A stretch of 64,000 bases of DNA from Hydrocarboniphaga effusa AP103 (GCF_000271305.1 NZ_AKGD01000001.1:682001-746000), one strand, 5' to 3'; counted from the first letter of the stretch, positions 26,291 through 34,390 are shown. Notes: generated from the letters alone by a model not told the origin. Numbers and translations: made by a program.

Positions 26291-26482
26291 TCAGGCTTTC
26301 GGACGCGAAGCCAGCCATGCGTACACCTCGGACGCGGGCCAGCCAACAGAGCGGGGACCGAGTTCACGCTGAGGTGGGAAGCGACCCGCTTTGATCCATT
26401 GGTAAAGGGTCGAATGGGCGATGCTGAGGATGAGACAGACGTCATTGGGACGCAGAACATGGTCGGGGCCGGGGGTAGTCAC
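26291..26482 (-). CDS. AlpA-family excisionase/regulator
   Basis: 63 residues with one winged helix-turn-helix of the AlpA/MerR type (LRPNDVCLILSIAHSTLYQWI, then GRFPPQRELGPRSVGWPASEVYAWL). This is the usual partner of P4-type integrases, acting as excisionase or as activator of integrase expression. It is convergent with the integrase gene, with only 9 bp between the stops. Confidence 0.88.
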   Translation of the reverse strand: MTTPGPDHVLRPNDVCLILSIAHSTLYQWIKAGRFPPQRELGPRSVGWPASEVYAWLASRPKA

Positions 26483-27291
26483 TGTGACTCTCCAAGAAGT
26501 GGATAGGCACAGGCACAGTGTTCAGCCCTGGAACCCCCTTTACCGCGTCGGTATTAAACCGATGCAACCCCCAAAATTCTGAAGCGAGTTCAGTTCGCCA
26601 TTTCGCTTTTCGGACCGAATGCTCTGAATCAAACTATGGATATGTTTCGCTGAACTTTCTGTAACCACATGTTTATAAAAGATTTTTATGTGATATCAGA
26701 GCTAGGACCAGCCTGCTGGCGAAGCCCATTGAGAGCAAATACGCGGTTGAACAGAGTTCAGGGACGAATTTCGTTTTAGGCCTAGATGCGAGCGTCCTGG
26801 GCATTCTCAGCATTATGAGTGCCGCGCTCTAACTGTCTGAGCTACATCATTAAACCGCCGAGAAGCCCAAGTATTTAAACCCACGAAATAAATTAAGAAT
26901 GCGAGCGCGGTCCGCGTCCGTATTCCAAAGCGGCAGAAGGTGGCAAAAGGCAGCTGTAGTCCCCCAAAGCGCCGAATTCGCTGACCCCAGAAACCCCCGG
27001 GAATTCAGCGCCGTGTTCACAATGCAAGGTCTGAGGTCGACTTAAAATGAAGTCGTTGCCACAAATGCACGCTGAACTCTGTTCAATCTCATATTGACGG
27101 CAGCTTGGCCGCAAGGTTGGGAGTCGTCCGCTATCAGCCCAAAGCTGACGATCAGTCGCCGGCTTTGCAATACTCCAGTTGACACCTGCCGAGGACCCCA
27201 TTAGCCAAGAAATCTGTCAATCAATGAAGTCCGTTCTTCTGCGCCCCGGTTGCGCCCCTGAGTCGGTCGACGCGAAGCGCTGTGGTTCCCA
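26483..27291. other. Non-coding stretch left of the IS element
   Basis: About 800 bp with no supportable gene. It contains AT-rich DNA (26640-26720), a decayed tRNA-Met-like segment (26796-26851) and a 15-bp perfect inverted repeat: TTGAACAGAGTTCAG at 26747-26761 against CTGAACTCTGTTCAA at 27072-27086. No N-terminal PurA coding sequence remains here, although the 3' part of such a gene lies on the other side of the IS. Confidence 0.6.
26796..26851 (-). pseudogene. Decayed tRNA-Met(CAU)-like fragment
   Basis: On the minus strand the segment has TA at positions 8-9, a D-arm GCTC...GAGC, and an anticodon arm CGGCA-CTCATAA-TGCTG with anticodon CAT at 26817-26815. That much is a normal elongator-Met-like tRNA. 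The T-arm and 3' acceptor strand no longer pair, so it cannot fold as a tRNA. It is probably a remnant of a tRNA captured by a mobile element. Confidence 0.55.
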
Positions 27292-27307
27292 CGACGTCCC
27301 CCCGCGT

Positions 27308-28171
27308 TCAGTAGCAGGCGGTTTTGGAATCCGAGGTTAATGTAACGGCCTTTGCGGCCAACTGCTTTGCATAGCTGGCGGGCGTCAGTCCGCCGAGCGC
27401 TTTCTTCGGTCGCTCCTCGTTGTACTCACGGACCCAGGCGTTGATCACCGCCTGCGCGTGCGCGAGGCTGACGAACCAGTGCTCGTTGAGGCATTCATCG
27501 CGCAGGCGTCCGTTGAAAGATTCGACGTAGGCGTTCTGATTGGGCTTGCCCGGTTCGATCTGTCGCAGCGTGACGCCGTTTCGATGTGCCCAGGTCAGCA
27601 TGGCCTTGCCGATCAGTTCGCGGCCGTTGTCCGAGCGGATCACCGACGGCTTGCCGCGACGCGCGCAAACTTCGTCGAGCATCCGCGTGAGCTGGTGGCC
27701 GCCGATGCTGTGCTGAGCCATCACGGCAACCGCTTCGTGCGTCGCGTCGTCGACGATGACCAGACACTTGAGCGCGCGACCCGATGCGATCCGGTCGAAG
27801 ATGAAATCGATCGACCAGATCTCGTTCGCCGCGCTGGGACGGATCAGCGGCTGACGGTTCGCTGGCGGTACCTTCTTTCGGCGACGCCGGCGCACATGCA
27901 GTTTCTCCAGTGCGTACAGCCGATCCACGCGCTTGTGGTTCACCTGCAGGCCATCCTGCCGCAGCTTCAGGTAGATCATCTCCGCGCCGTAACGCCGATA
28001 TTTCTGCGCCAGCGCCACGATCTTCCGCCGAAGATCGACGTTGCGGTCCGGCGCTGGCACGTAGCGCAGCGAACTGGCACTCATGCCGATCGCCGTCAGC
28101 GCACGTCGCTCTGTCAGTCCCAGCGATTTCATCTCCCACACCGCCTCGCGTCGAGCCGGTGCGGTCATCAC
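27308..28171 (-). CDS. IS3-family transposase OrfB (DDE integrase domain)
   Basis: 287 residues. A helix-turn-helix-like HTH_21 region ([16 protein letters not shown], then [15 protein letters not shown]) precedes an rve integrase core with the DDE acids in [17 protein letters not shown] and [15 protein letters not shown]. It is expressed as an OrfAB fusion by -1 frameshifting: its first codons overlap the OrfA stop, and AAAAAAG lies at 28177-28171 on the minus strand. It appears intact, so the element may be active. Confidence 0.93.
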   Translation of the reverse strand: MMTAPARREAVWEMKSLGLTERRALTAIGMSASSLRYVPAPDRNVDLRRKIVALAQKYRRYGAEMIYLKLRQDGLQVNHKRVDRLYALEKLHVRRRRRKKVPPANRQPLIRPSAANEIWSIDFIFDRIASGRALKCLVIVDDATHEAVAVMAQHSIGGHQLTRMLDEVCARRGKPSVIRSDNGRELIGKAMLTWAHRNGVTLRQIEPGKPNQNAYVESFNGRLRDECLNEHWFVSLAHAQAVINAWVREYNEERPKKALGGLTPASYAKQLAAKAVTLTSDSKTACY

Positions 28172-28434
28172 TTTTTTCGCAGAACCTCACGGATCACCTC
28201 CGTTTCCAGAAGGCTCTCCGCCAGCATCTTCTTCAGTCGCGCGTTCTCGACTTCCAGCGCCTTCAGCCGTTTGGCATCCGACACGTCCATGCCGCCGAAC
28301 TTGCTCCGCCACAGGTAGTAGCTGGCGTCCGAGAACCCGTGCCGCCGGCACAGCTCCTTGATCGGCACGCCGGCATCCGCTTCCTTCAGAAATCCGATGA
28401 TCTGCTCTTCGCTGAACCGCTTCTTCACGTCCAA
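28168..28434 (-). CDS. IS3-family transposase OrfA
   Basis: 88 residues: a helix-turn-helix ([20 protein letters not shown], then [20 protein letters not shown]) followed by a leucine-zipper-like heptad region ([17 protein letters not shown]), as in IS3 OrfA proteins that bind the IS ends. It ends in the A6G slippery site that gives the OrfAB transposase. Confidence 0.93.
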   Translation of the reverse strand: MDVKKRFSEEQIIGFLKEADAGVPIKELCRRHGFSDASYYLWRSKFGGMDVSDAKRLKALEVENARLKKMLAESLLETEVIREVLRKK

Positions 28435-28496
28435 TCTCCTTGATGTCAGGGATTGGATTCCAAACCGGGCCGCTACTCAACTACGGGGGGACGTCG

Positions 28497-29188
28497 AGGG
28501 AGTTGGAGCGGCCACGGGGCGAAAGCTACTTCATAGGTGGCCGAACAGTGATGTAAAACTCGCTGAGAATATTCCAGAGCTAAAGCACTACGTTGACGAC
28601 ACGATAGAATTTTTTGGGCAGTGCTTGTCGACCGGCAAGCGCATCATGCTAGAAGGAACACAAGGTACAAGTCTTAGCATTCATCATGGCCCTTGGCCTC
28701 ATGTCACATCGCGTGTGACGACCGCGACGGGCTGTTTGGCCGAAGCAGGGCTCGCCGCCCGACACGTTCGTCGGGTGATCCTCGTGTGTCGCACGTACCC
28801 TATCCGAGTAGGAGACACGGATACAGGTAATACATCGGGCTACATGAGCAGGCCTATCGATCTCAAGGTCTTATCCGAGCGCTCGAACATTCCACTAGTG
28901 GAGCTAGAAAAGACCGAGCGCACATCAACCACCAATCGGCCAAGAAGGATTGCAGAATTCGACTGGGCACAGTTGCGACGGTCCCTACTTTTGAATGGCC
29001 CCACTGATATTGCTCTCACATTTGCTGACTATCTCGGCGTCAAAAATCGGCAAGCATACCGATACGAGCAACTTACTGAAGATACGCTCAAGTTCATTGA
29101 AGAGCTTGAGAAGGTCAGCGGAGTATCAGTCTCCCTAATATCTACCGATTTCAGCGATCGAAATGTGATTGATAGGCGCATGTGGTGA
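28497..29188 (+). pseudogene. Adenylosuccinate synthetase-like gene, 5' truncated by the IS
   Basis: About 230 residues remain. Recognisable PurA motifs are EGVGAATGRK (first residues after the IS), EGTQGTSLSIHHG (matching EGAQGTLLDIDHG of PurA), VTSRVTTATG, YPIRVG and NRPRRIAEFDWAQLRR, then a shorter C-terminus ending IDRRMW. The N-terminal part of roughly 130 residues with the GDEGKGK nucleotide loop is missing and does not exist left of the IS, so a deletion accompanied or followed insertion. This is not the housekeeping purA but a divergent island homologue. It leads a tight row with the next two genes (3-bp gaps). Confidence 0.85.
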
Positions 29189-29191
29189 CGT

Positions 29192-29845
29192 ATGAATATC
29201 GATAAATTGATCGCGTTGCATCCACGCATCTATCACATGGCTGAGCGAGACAGTTGGCCCAGTATTCGTCAGCACGGACTACTCAGCAGTAATGAGGTGG
29301 CAAGGCTCTCCGGACTAACTGGGCCCGATCTCAGGAATCTTAGGTCGGGGCACCGTGCCGAAAAGCTCACTGTGGAGGTGCCGGGAATTGGCGCTATCGT
29401 GCTGCGCGATCAGAAGCCAATGGCCCCCGACCGAATTAGGCGCGCTCTAACAGACGGAACGCCGGCCGCTCGCTGGTATGAGCTAATCAATGACCGTGTC
29501 TTCTTCTGGGTAAGTGAGGCACGACTACTGAAGCTTTTAGGTGCAAGGGAGTACCGCGCGTTGGAGCATGATGTGCTTACACTGGACACCGCATCGCTGC
29601 TAGCAGGGCACGCTGAGAACGTCCGGCTCTGCCACATGAACTCAGGGAACACATTTCCAATACCGCATTTTCGCGATCTCAGCGCCTTTACGACGATTGC
29701 CGCTTATCCGACAACATCGACTGGCAGGCCACGAAAGCCCGTTGTAGAGCTGACTGTCCTAGGTTCTGTGGCAGACATCCAGCGTCATGTGATCGAGGTA
29801 CGGCGGATGCGTGGCTCCACTGTTATTGGGCAGTTGCCCCGGTAG
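29192..29845 (+). CDS. DUF7002 family protein, possibly ADP-ribosyltransferase-like
   Basis: 217 residues. The start LHPRIYHMAERDSWPSIRQ with HGLLS following, and the middle NDRVFFWVSEARLLKLLGAREY and VRLCHMNSGNTF segments, match what I know as DUF7002. The pattern of YH near the N-terminus followed by SIRQHGLLS is similar to ART-fold proteins (Tpt1/DarT-like), but this is inference. It begins 3 bp after the PurA-like stop and ends 3 bp before the kinase-like start, so it belongs to a coupled three-gene unit. The function is unknown. Confidence 0.75.
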   Translation: MNIDKLIALHPRIYHMAERDSWPSIRQHGLLSSNEVARLSGLTGPDLRNLRSGHRAEKLTVEVPGIGAIVLRDQKPMAPDRIRRALTDGTPAARWYELINDRVFFWVSEARLLKLLGAREYRALEHDVLTLDTASLLAGHAENVRLCHMNSGNTFPIPHFRDLSAFTTIAAYPTTSTGRPRKPVVELTVLGSVADIQRHVIEVRRMRGSTVIGQLPR

Positions 29846-29848
29846 TCT

Positions 29849-30436
29849 ATGAGCGGCAACTCACGAATTATCCTACTGTTAAGTGGCCCGCTAGCCGTCG
29901 GCAAAACTAGCGTGGCGGACGCGATAATTGATATGGGCGGCTTCAAGCGGCTCCGCTCGGGCGCTTTTTTGGCCCAGTATGCTGAGAGCAATGGGCTTCA
30001 GAACGATCGTGCCGGCTTGCAGCGGATTGGGGACGAACTCGACAGCAGCACAGACTACAAGTGGCTCATCGACCAGATCGCAGTACCTGCGTTCGAAGCA
30101 GAGTGCGGTCAGCGCAGGTGGCTAGTTGATGCAGTTCGCAAACCTCGTCAGGTTGAGCACTTCCGGTCCACATTCGCTGACGATCACGTTAGCCACGCAC
30201 ATCTCACCGCCCCCGAAATGCTTCTGCGCGAGCGCTACGAGGCACGCCTAACGTCCGGCGGGGAGTACGCAGGTAATACGCGATACGAGGCGGCAATTCA
30301 GCATCCCAATGAGACTGCTGCTCGCGGCCTGATCGATATCGCTGACACGGTCGTTGATGTGCATCACCTAACCGCTCGCGACATCGCCACACGAATACTG
30401 AAGACAGTGCTGGCCCCGCCCGCTTCTGGCACGTAA
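29849..30436 (+). CDS. P-loop nucleoside/nucleotide kinase-like protein
   Basis: 195 residues. The Walker A motif GPLAVGKTS occupies residues 13-21. A later LVDAVRKPRQVEHFR resembles the DVRFPNEA motif of phage dNMP kinases and dephospho-CoA-kinase-type folds, and RERYEAR could be a lid. It would phosphorylate a nucleotide. It is third in a row with a PurA-like and a DUF7002 gene. PurA-like enzyme plus dNMP kinase recalls the PurZ/kinase pair that makes 2-aminoadenine nucleotides in some phages, but here this is only a hypothesis. Confidence 0.75.
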   Translation: MSGNSRIILLLSGPLAVGKTSVADAIIDMGGFKRLRSGAFLAQYAESNGLQNDRAGLQRIGDELDSSTDYKWLIDQIAVPAFEAECGQRRWLVDAVRKPRQVEHFRSTFADDHVSHAHLTAPEMLLRERYEARLTSGGEYAGNTRYEAAIQHPNETAARGLIDIADTVVDVHHLTARDIATRILKTVLAPPASGT

Positions 30437-30475
30437 AAGTCCAGACCAAGCATTCTGAGCCCTCCACGCGCGCGA

Positions 30476-31342
30476 TTATTCCGACCTGAAAACGAATTCC
30501 CGTGGCTTCCAGACTTCTGCATACCTAGGAAGTCGGAGCAACGTCAAAGTCGACTCGTAGAGTTCCGAATAAACCTTCATCTCAGTTATCGTCAATCCCT
30601 TTTCGGCATAGGGGAACCAGATGCCTGCAGCAAGCTCCCTAACCACGCGGTCGGCGCTAACCGCCATGTTTGCGGCAAGTGAGTCTTTGGGAAGTTCGAT
30701 CGGTGACTGCTTCGTCTTAAAAAACGCGCCGCACTCAAATGCTCGCTTGCTTGACCATGCCCAGTTAACGAAGCCGTCTCTCGACATCAAAATCACGGCC
30801 TTCTCCTCTGTGCAACTCAGCCATCGGAGAATTGCTGCTTGAAGGGAGACACCGTAGCGATTAGCGCAGGCTCCAAGAACATTTAAATCGCACACGCAAT
30901 TCGTGTTATCTCGGAAATCATCGAACGGCATTAGAAGATAGGAAGCGAAAAGGTCGGCCTGTCCCTCTAGGTTCTTCTCTTCCTCGCTCCAGTCCAGCAT
31001 GTCGTCGGAGCTACACTCAAAGCTCTGTCTATGCTCCCGATGCAGGATGTAGTGTCCCAGCTCGTGCGCTTGAGTAAACCTTACTCTCCCGGTCGATCTG
31101 ATCGCGTCGTTGTACAAAAGCATCCATTTGCGCCGCCCCTCATCTGGGAATAATGCGCCCTCGAACGAAGGAATCGACGCAGCTTTGACTTCGGAGATCG
31201 GATCGCTCCACTGAAAAATGCTTCCTGCATCCAGCGCAAGTGCTTTGACGTCGATAGGAAAGCGAGGTCGATTATGAGCCGCACTAAACGCCGCAGCGAT
31301 CCTCACCAAGCGATTCGCCGCTTTCGGAGGCGTCCAGACCAT
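30476..31342 (-). CDS. ImmA/IrrE-family metallopeptidase
   Basis: 288 residues. The zinc motif HELGH (H93, E94, H97, in TQAHELGHYILHRE) and a downstream EGQADLFASYLLMP (third ligand near E126) are diagnostic of ImmA/IrrE peptidases. These cleave or inactivate a partner XRE repressor when a stress signal appears. The partner gene lies 5 bp upstream (31348-31668). It converges with the kinase-like gene. The C-terminal 100 residues are of unknown role. Confidence 0.92.
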   Translation of the reverse strand: MVWTPPKAANRLVRIAAAFSAAHNRPRFPIDVKALALDAGSIFQWSDPISEVKAASIPSFEGALFPDEGRRKWMLLYNDAIRSTGRVRFTQAHELGHYILHREHRQSFECSSDDMLDWSEEEKNLEGQADLFASYLLMPFDDFRDNTNCVCDLNVLGACANRYGVSLQAAILRWLSCTEEKAVILMSRDGFVNWAWSSKRAFECGAFFKTKQSPIELPKDSLAANMAVSADRVVRELAAGIWFPYAEKGLTITEMKVYSELYESTLTLLRLPRYAEVWKPREFVFRSE

Positions 31343-31347
31343 GCTGA

Positions 31348-31668
31348 CTAGGACTTCTTAAAGGTTTCAAGAATTCGCCTAAGCTGCTCCTTGCCCGTAG
31401 CGTCCAGCTGGCGATACCCGCGGAAAAAGGCCTCATCAAGGTGACGCTCTTCCGGGTCGCGTTTATCTTCCTCGAGGAAGTACGACATATCGACTGACAG
31501 GGCATCGGCTAAGGCCTGCAGTTTTTCTGCCGACGGCTTCTGCGATTCTCTGTTCTCAAGCTCCCAGAGGTAGCTCTTACTGAGCCCCGCTTTCTCTGCA
31601 AGCTTGTCGAGCGTCAGCCCCTGCTTTTTTCGTAAGTCTCTGATTTTCGTGCCGAGTCGCGAAGGCAT
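31348..31668 (-). CDS. XRE-family repressor, partner of ImmA
   Basis: 106 residues from the ATG at 31668. A Cro/CI-type helix-turn-helix (LGTKIRDLRKKQGLTLDKLA, then EKAGLSKSYLWELENRESQKPS) sits at the N-terminus. The acidic C-terminal tail (EEDKRDPEERHLDEAFFRGY) probably mediates dimerisation or cleavage. It is divergent from the DUF2188-TIR row; three TYCCGAACAT repeats in the shared promoter are its likely operators, so it probably represses both directions. A longer in-frame start at 31728 would overlap the operators. Confidence 0.9.
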   Translation of the reverse strand: MPSRLGTKIRDLRKKQGLTLDKLAEKAGLSKSYLWELENRESQKPSAEKLQALADALSVDMSYFLEEDKRDPEERHLDEAFFRGYRQLDATGKEQLRRILETFKKS

Positions 31669-31696
31669 GAGGTCTCTACATGTAAGGCGTTCGAAA

Positions 31697-31765
31697 TCCC
31701 GAACATTGTATTTGACTTTTCCGAACATGCCACTAGAATTGCTGGAAGTTCGCTATTCCGAACAT
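31697..31765. promoter_or_regulatory. Three-repeat operator array of the XRE/ImmA switch
   Basis: TCCCGAACAT at 31697-31706, TTCCGAACAT at 31719-31728 and TTCCGAACAT at 31756-31765 are direct repeats in the divergent promoter region. The first two are 22 bp apart, two helical turns. This is a plausible binding array for the adjacent XRE repressor. Confidence 0.65.
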
Positions 31766-31810
31766 ATCGTGCGGAGATGACGAACCAATCAATTCAAGAG
31801 GTAACAACTA

Positions 31811-32038
31811 ATGTCTGGAAAGAATCAGTACATCGTTCCCGTAGATAGCGACCGGTGGGGTGTTCGTGGCGAGGGTAACTCCAGACTCACGGAGACCTTC
31901 AGGACGCAGCGCGAAGCAATCGAACGCGGGAGGGAGATTGCTCGCAATGAGGGCAGTGAACTCCGCATCCAAGGCGAGGACGGTAAGTTCCGTGAAGCTT
32001 GGAGTTACGGCAACGATCCATTCCCGCCCAAGGGCTAG
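31811..32038 (+). CDS. DUF2188 domain protein
   Basis: 75 residues matching DUF2188: IVPVDSDRWGVRGEGNSRL, then FRTQREAIERGREIARNEGSEL and IQGEDGKFREAWSYGNDPFPP. This small alpha/beta family is common in mobile and defence contexts with no firm function. AGAGG lies 9 nt before the ATG. An intrinsic terminator follows directly, and the TIR gene is next. Confidence 0.88.
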   Translation: MSGKNQYIVPVDSDRWGVRGEGNSRLTETFRTQREAIERGREIARNEGSELRIQGEDGKFREAWSYGNDPFPPKG

Positions 32039-32046
32039 TACGAAGG

Positions 32047-32071
32047 CCCCCCGGCTTTGCCGGGGGGTTAT
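32047..32071 (+). terminator. Terminator after the DUF2188 gene
   Basis: CCCCCCGGC and GCCGGGGGG pair around a TTT loop and are followed by TTATT. It sits between the DUF2188 and TIR genes, so it either attenuates or ends the transcript. Confidence 0.8.
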
Positions 32072-32131
32072 TCGCATTTGTGAGCGTTTCAGCCTACCTG
32101 AAGTACTACAACAGATTGGAAGGATTACGAC

Positions 32132-32854
32132 ATGGCCAGATGCACAGCACCGATAGAAGGTCATCGTTCGGCTAGCGCTGCGGCGGCCTGCCCTGCATGT
32201 CGTGGCCGCTATAGTCGTTCCAGCGGGTACAACAGCTATAGCAACTACAGCGGCTACGGGTCGTACTTCTCTCCGTCTTATTCCTCGCCAGGAAGCAGCG
32301 GGGGCGTCCGCAGCAGCAGCGGCGGGTCCGGCAGCAGCGGAAGGCCGAGATGGTCGCGAGTCGGCTCGTCCGTGGTGTACACGCTTGCCGAGGTGAGGGC
32401 ACTCACGCCAATCCGCGACAACGTCGAAAAGCGAGCGTCCCTACCGGACCTTAGGGACGTATTTCTCTGCCATGCCTGGGACGACCGGGGCGGTCCGGCC
32501 AAGGAACTGCACGATCTGCTCGAATCACGCGGCGTCTCGGTCTGGTTCAGCGAAAAGGACATCATCCTCGGCTCGTCGCTGCTCCGTGAAATCGACAGAG
32601 GATTGGCAAAGTCTCGTGTCGGGATTGTGTTGGTTACCCCTGCGCTACTACGTCGCCTTCGGGGGGAAGGTATCGCCGACAAAGAGCTCTCAGCGCTCTT
32701 GGCGCGTGACTTGCTCGTTCCTATCGTGCACGGCACGACGTATGAAGACCTCCGCGAGGTCAGCCCACTGCTTGGCTCGCGCAGTGGTTTGAACACTGCA
32801 GAAGCATCGATGCCAGACGTTGCGGCGAAGCTCGCTGAGCTGCTCGCTCCCTAG
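32132..32854 (+). CDS. TIR-domain protein
   Basis: 240 residues. The N-terminus holds a short possible zinc site (C4, then CPACRGR). Residues 26-75 are a Ser/Gly/Tyr-rich low-complexity linker. The C-terminal 135 residues are a TIR domain: LRDVFLCHAWDDRGG (strand A and box 1), VSVWFSEKDIILGSSLLREI (the active-site helix region with acidic residues) and SRVGIVLVTPALL. Bacterial TIR domains typically degrade NAD or make cyclic ADP-ribose signals in abortive anti-phage defence. AAGGA precedes the ATG. Confidence 0.92.
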   Translation: MARCTAPIEGHRSASAAAACPACRGRYSRSSGYNSYSNYSGYGSYFSPSYSSPGSSGGVRSSSGGSGSSGRPRWSRVGSSVVYTLAEVRALTPIRDNVEKRASLPDLRDVFLCHAWDDRGGPAKELHDLLESRGVSVWFSEKDIILGSSLLREIDRGLAKSRVGIVLVTPALLRRLRGEGIADKELSALLARDLLVPIVHGTTYEDLREVSPLLGSRSGLNTAEASMPDVAAKLAELLAP

Positions 32855-32932
32855 CTCCACTGACGGCAGTCAAGACGCCACACATGGATTTGGCTTCCCC
32901 GAGCAACCCGTTCAGTAAGGAATGAACCACTA

Positions 32933-33532
32933 ATGAAGGATCAGGAATTGAACGGACTCATCGTTCGAGCCTTGGGGGCTACTGCAGCAAATCAGTTTGA
33001 TGCTTTCCGGCTGACGGATACTCGGCCGCTTGCGGCATCAGCACGCGAACTAATGGGAAACATCGAGCCCATGCCGGGAGCCTGTGCACTATTGAGCGCT
33101 ACATGGGCGCTCTACTTGAGAGACCGATTCAACATACCTGCAGTAGTGGTCGCTGGAGATCTCAAGGTCGCTGGACAGTGGGTCTTTCGCGGTACTTCGG
33201 CACTGCCCCCGATGGGTAACACAGGGGCCATCATCAGAGGCAGCTGGAAAGGACATTGCTGGATCGAGATCGATAACCTCATTGGCGATCTGTCTCTGTT
33301 TCGAACCGCCTACTCCCGGCCACCCGAAAGCGTTCTGCGCCAGTTTGTTGAGTCGACTTTCGGACACGGGCGTGGGGCATTCCTTGCCCCGACCGACGAG
33401 GTGCCTCAGGGGTTGCGTTACCGCCGCCGTTTCGTGTTGACCTTGAGGCAAATGGAGGGCTTTTTGAACGGGCAGGAACACTTGATGAAGGCCAGCCGCA
33501 GCGACCTTGCTGGCGCCGCGGCCGACATCTGA
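32933..33532 (+). CDS. Papain-like/transglutaminase-fold hypothetical protein
   Basis: 199 residues, no signal peptide. The arrangement C51 (MPGACALLSATWALYLRD), VVVAGDLKV, H108 (KGHCWIEIDN) and D119 (LIGDLSLF) is that of a Cys-His-Asp triad in papain or transglutaminase-like folds, which commonly read GxC...GHxW...D. So it is probably a thiol hydrolase or amide transferase, family unrecognised. It follows the TIR gene by 78 bp in the same direction and may be part of the same defence unit. TAAGGA precedes the start. Confidence 0.7.
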   Translation: MKDQELNGLIVRALGATAANQFDAFRLTDTRPLAASARELMGNIEPMPGACALLSATWALYLRDRFNIPAVVVAGDLKVAGQWVFRGTSALPPMGNTGAIIRGSWKGHCWIEIDNLIGDLSLFRTAYSRPPESVLRQFVESTFGHGRGAFLAPTDEVPQGLRYRRRFVLTLRQMEGFLNGQEHLMKASRSDLAGAAADI

Positions 33533-33543
33533 GCGGAGTCAAC

Positions 33544-33819
33544 TTAGGCAATCCGTAGAGGGAGCTTTGGACGACTTGCCTCGTAGTCGCGCACAATCTT
33601 CAATGCCCGTTGGTATCGGAATTCTGCCGATTCGTCGGCGAACGGGTCCCACGAGTGATCGGTGCTGCCGACTAGAAAGACGAAGTAGCCGTCCGCTCCC
33701 AGCGCATCCGTCGCCTGCCTCTTCTGGCACTCAATCAGCAGCCACTTGGCGTCAAGGTAAGCATTAACGTCACAGGACGCTTGAACTTCTCGAATCTCGC
33801 GGAACGCAGTCAGTTGCAT
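33544..33819 (-). CDS. Hypothetical protein of the minus-strand cassette
   Basis: 91 residues from the ATG at 33819; the preceding reading frame ends 11 bp earlier and GAGGG precedes the ATG. No known domain. It contains an alternating hydrophobic segment GADGYFVFLVGSTDHSWDPF and a charged C-terminal helix (FRYQRALKIVRDYEASRPKL). It is the last gene of a four-gene unit transcribed from 35778. Confidence 0.65.
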   Translation of the reverse strand: MQLTAFREIREVQASCDVNAYLDAKWLLIECQKRQATDALGADGYFVFLVGSTDHSWDPFADESAEFRYQRALKIVRDYEASRPKLPLRIA

Positions 33820-33829
33820 GGGATCGCCC

Positions 33830-34345
33830 TCAAGTCGCCGAAGCTTCGAACGCATCAACAGCAGCGCGAGCATCGAAGAGCGAGGGTAGCAACTGGAGTC
33901 CGCCGGCCTTCTGATAGAGCAACACCACCATCAGTTGCAGATTCGACGACCAAGACCGCCAATCCGGCGGCACGAAGCCGGCCCAGTCCGGATCACCGGC
34001 GAAGAACTCCAAGGCGCGCTGCAATTCTTGTCGCGCACGCTCCTCGGGGCCACCGACGAAATCGGTCGGCCGCATCACTTCCGCCGCCATCAGCACTGCC
34101 GCGACCGGGCAGCCAAGAAATTCGGCTCAACGCTCAACAGTTTCTCTGCCCAACGACGAAATCTTGCGCTGGCCGTAGCGAAGCGAGTGCCAGTACGACT
34201 CGCTGATTCCGATTCTGCCGGCTACCGCGTTCACACCGATGTTTTCCTGCCGCGCTTTATCCAGCAGCATTCCCACCAGCCGCCAACCTTCAAGCGGCTT
34301 GTTGTCATCCAAAAGCTGAGCATCGTCGATTCGATTGGCGAGCAC
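33830..34345 (-). pseudogene. XRE-like regulator interrupted by an in-frame TGA
   Basis: A single reading frame from GTG at 34345 (AAGGAG 6 nt upstream) to a stop at 33830 would code for about 171 residues, but a TGA at 34129-34127 splits it. The part before encodes a helix-turn-helix (ENIGVNAVAGRIGISESYWHSLRYGQ) ending LGRETVER; the part after reads AEFLGCPVAAVLMAAEVMRP in the same frame. A TGG-to-TGA change (ERW to ER-stop) is the simplest reading. The C-terminal half is helical. Alternatives are a real short regulator or readthrough. Confidence 0.7.
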
Positions 34346-34390
34346 GGGTATCTCCTTAGTGAGTCAGCGCCATAGCGGAATCCGCAGCGC

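Larger units (their letters stand above)
27292..28496 (-). mobile_element. IS3-family insertion sequence
   Basis: About 1.2 kb with terminal inverted repeats CGACGTCCCCCCG at 27292-27304 and CGGGGGGACGTCG at 28484-28496; the homology extends to AGTAGC further in. Two overlapping frames (orfA, orfB) with an A6G slippery heptamer are typical of IS3. It truncates the PurA-like gene on its right. The palindromic ACGT at both outer edges may be part of a target duplication, but this is not clear. Confidence 0.85.

Noticed and set aside
26893..27201. Possible 102-residue minus-strand gene left of the IS
   Set aside because: No ribosome site, no recognisable domain, and codon use unlike the genes around it.
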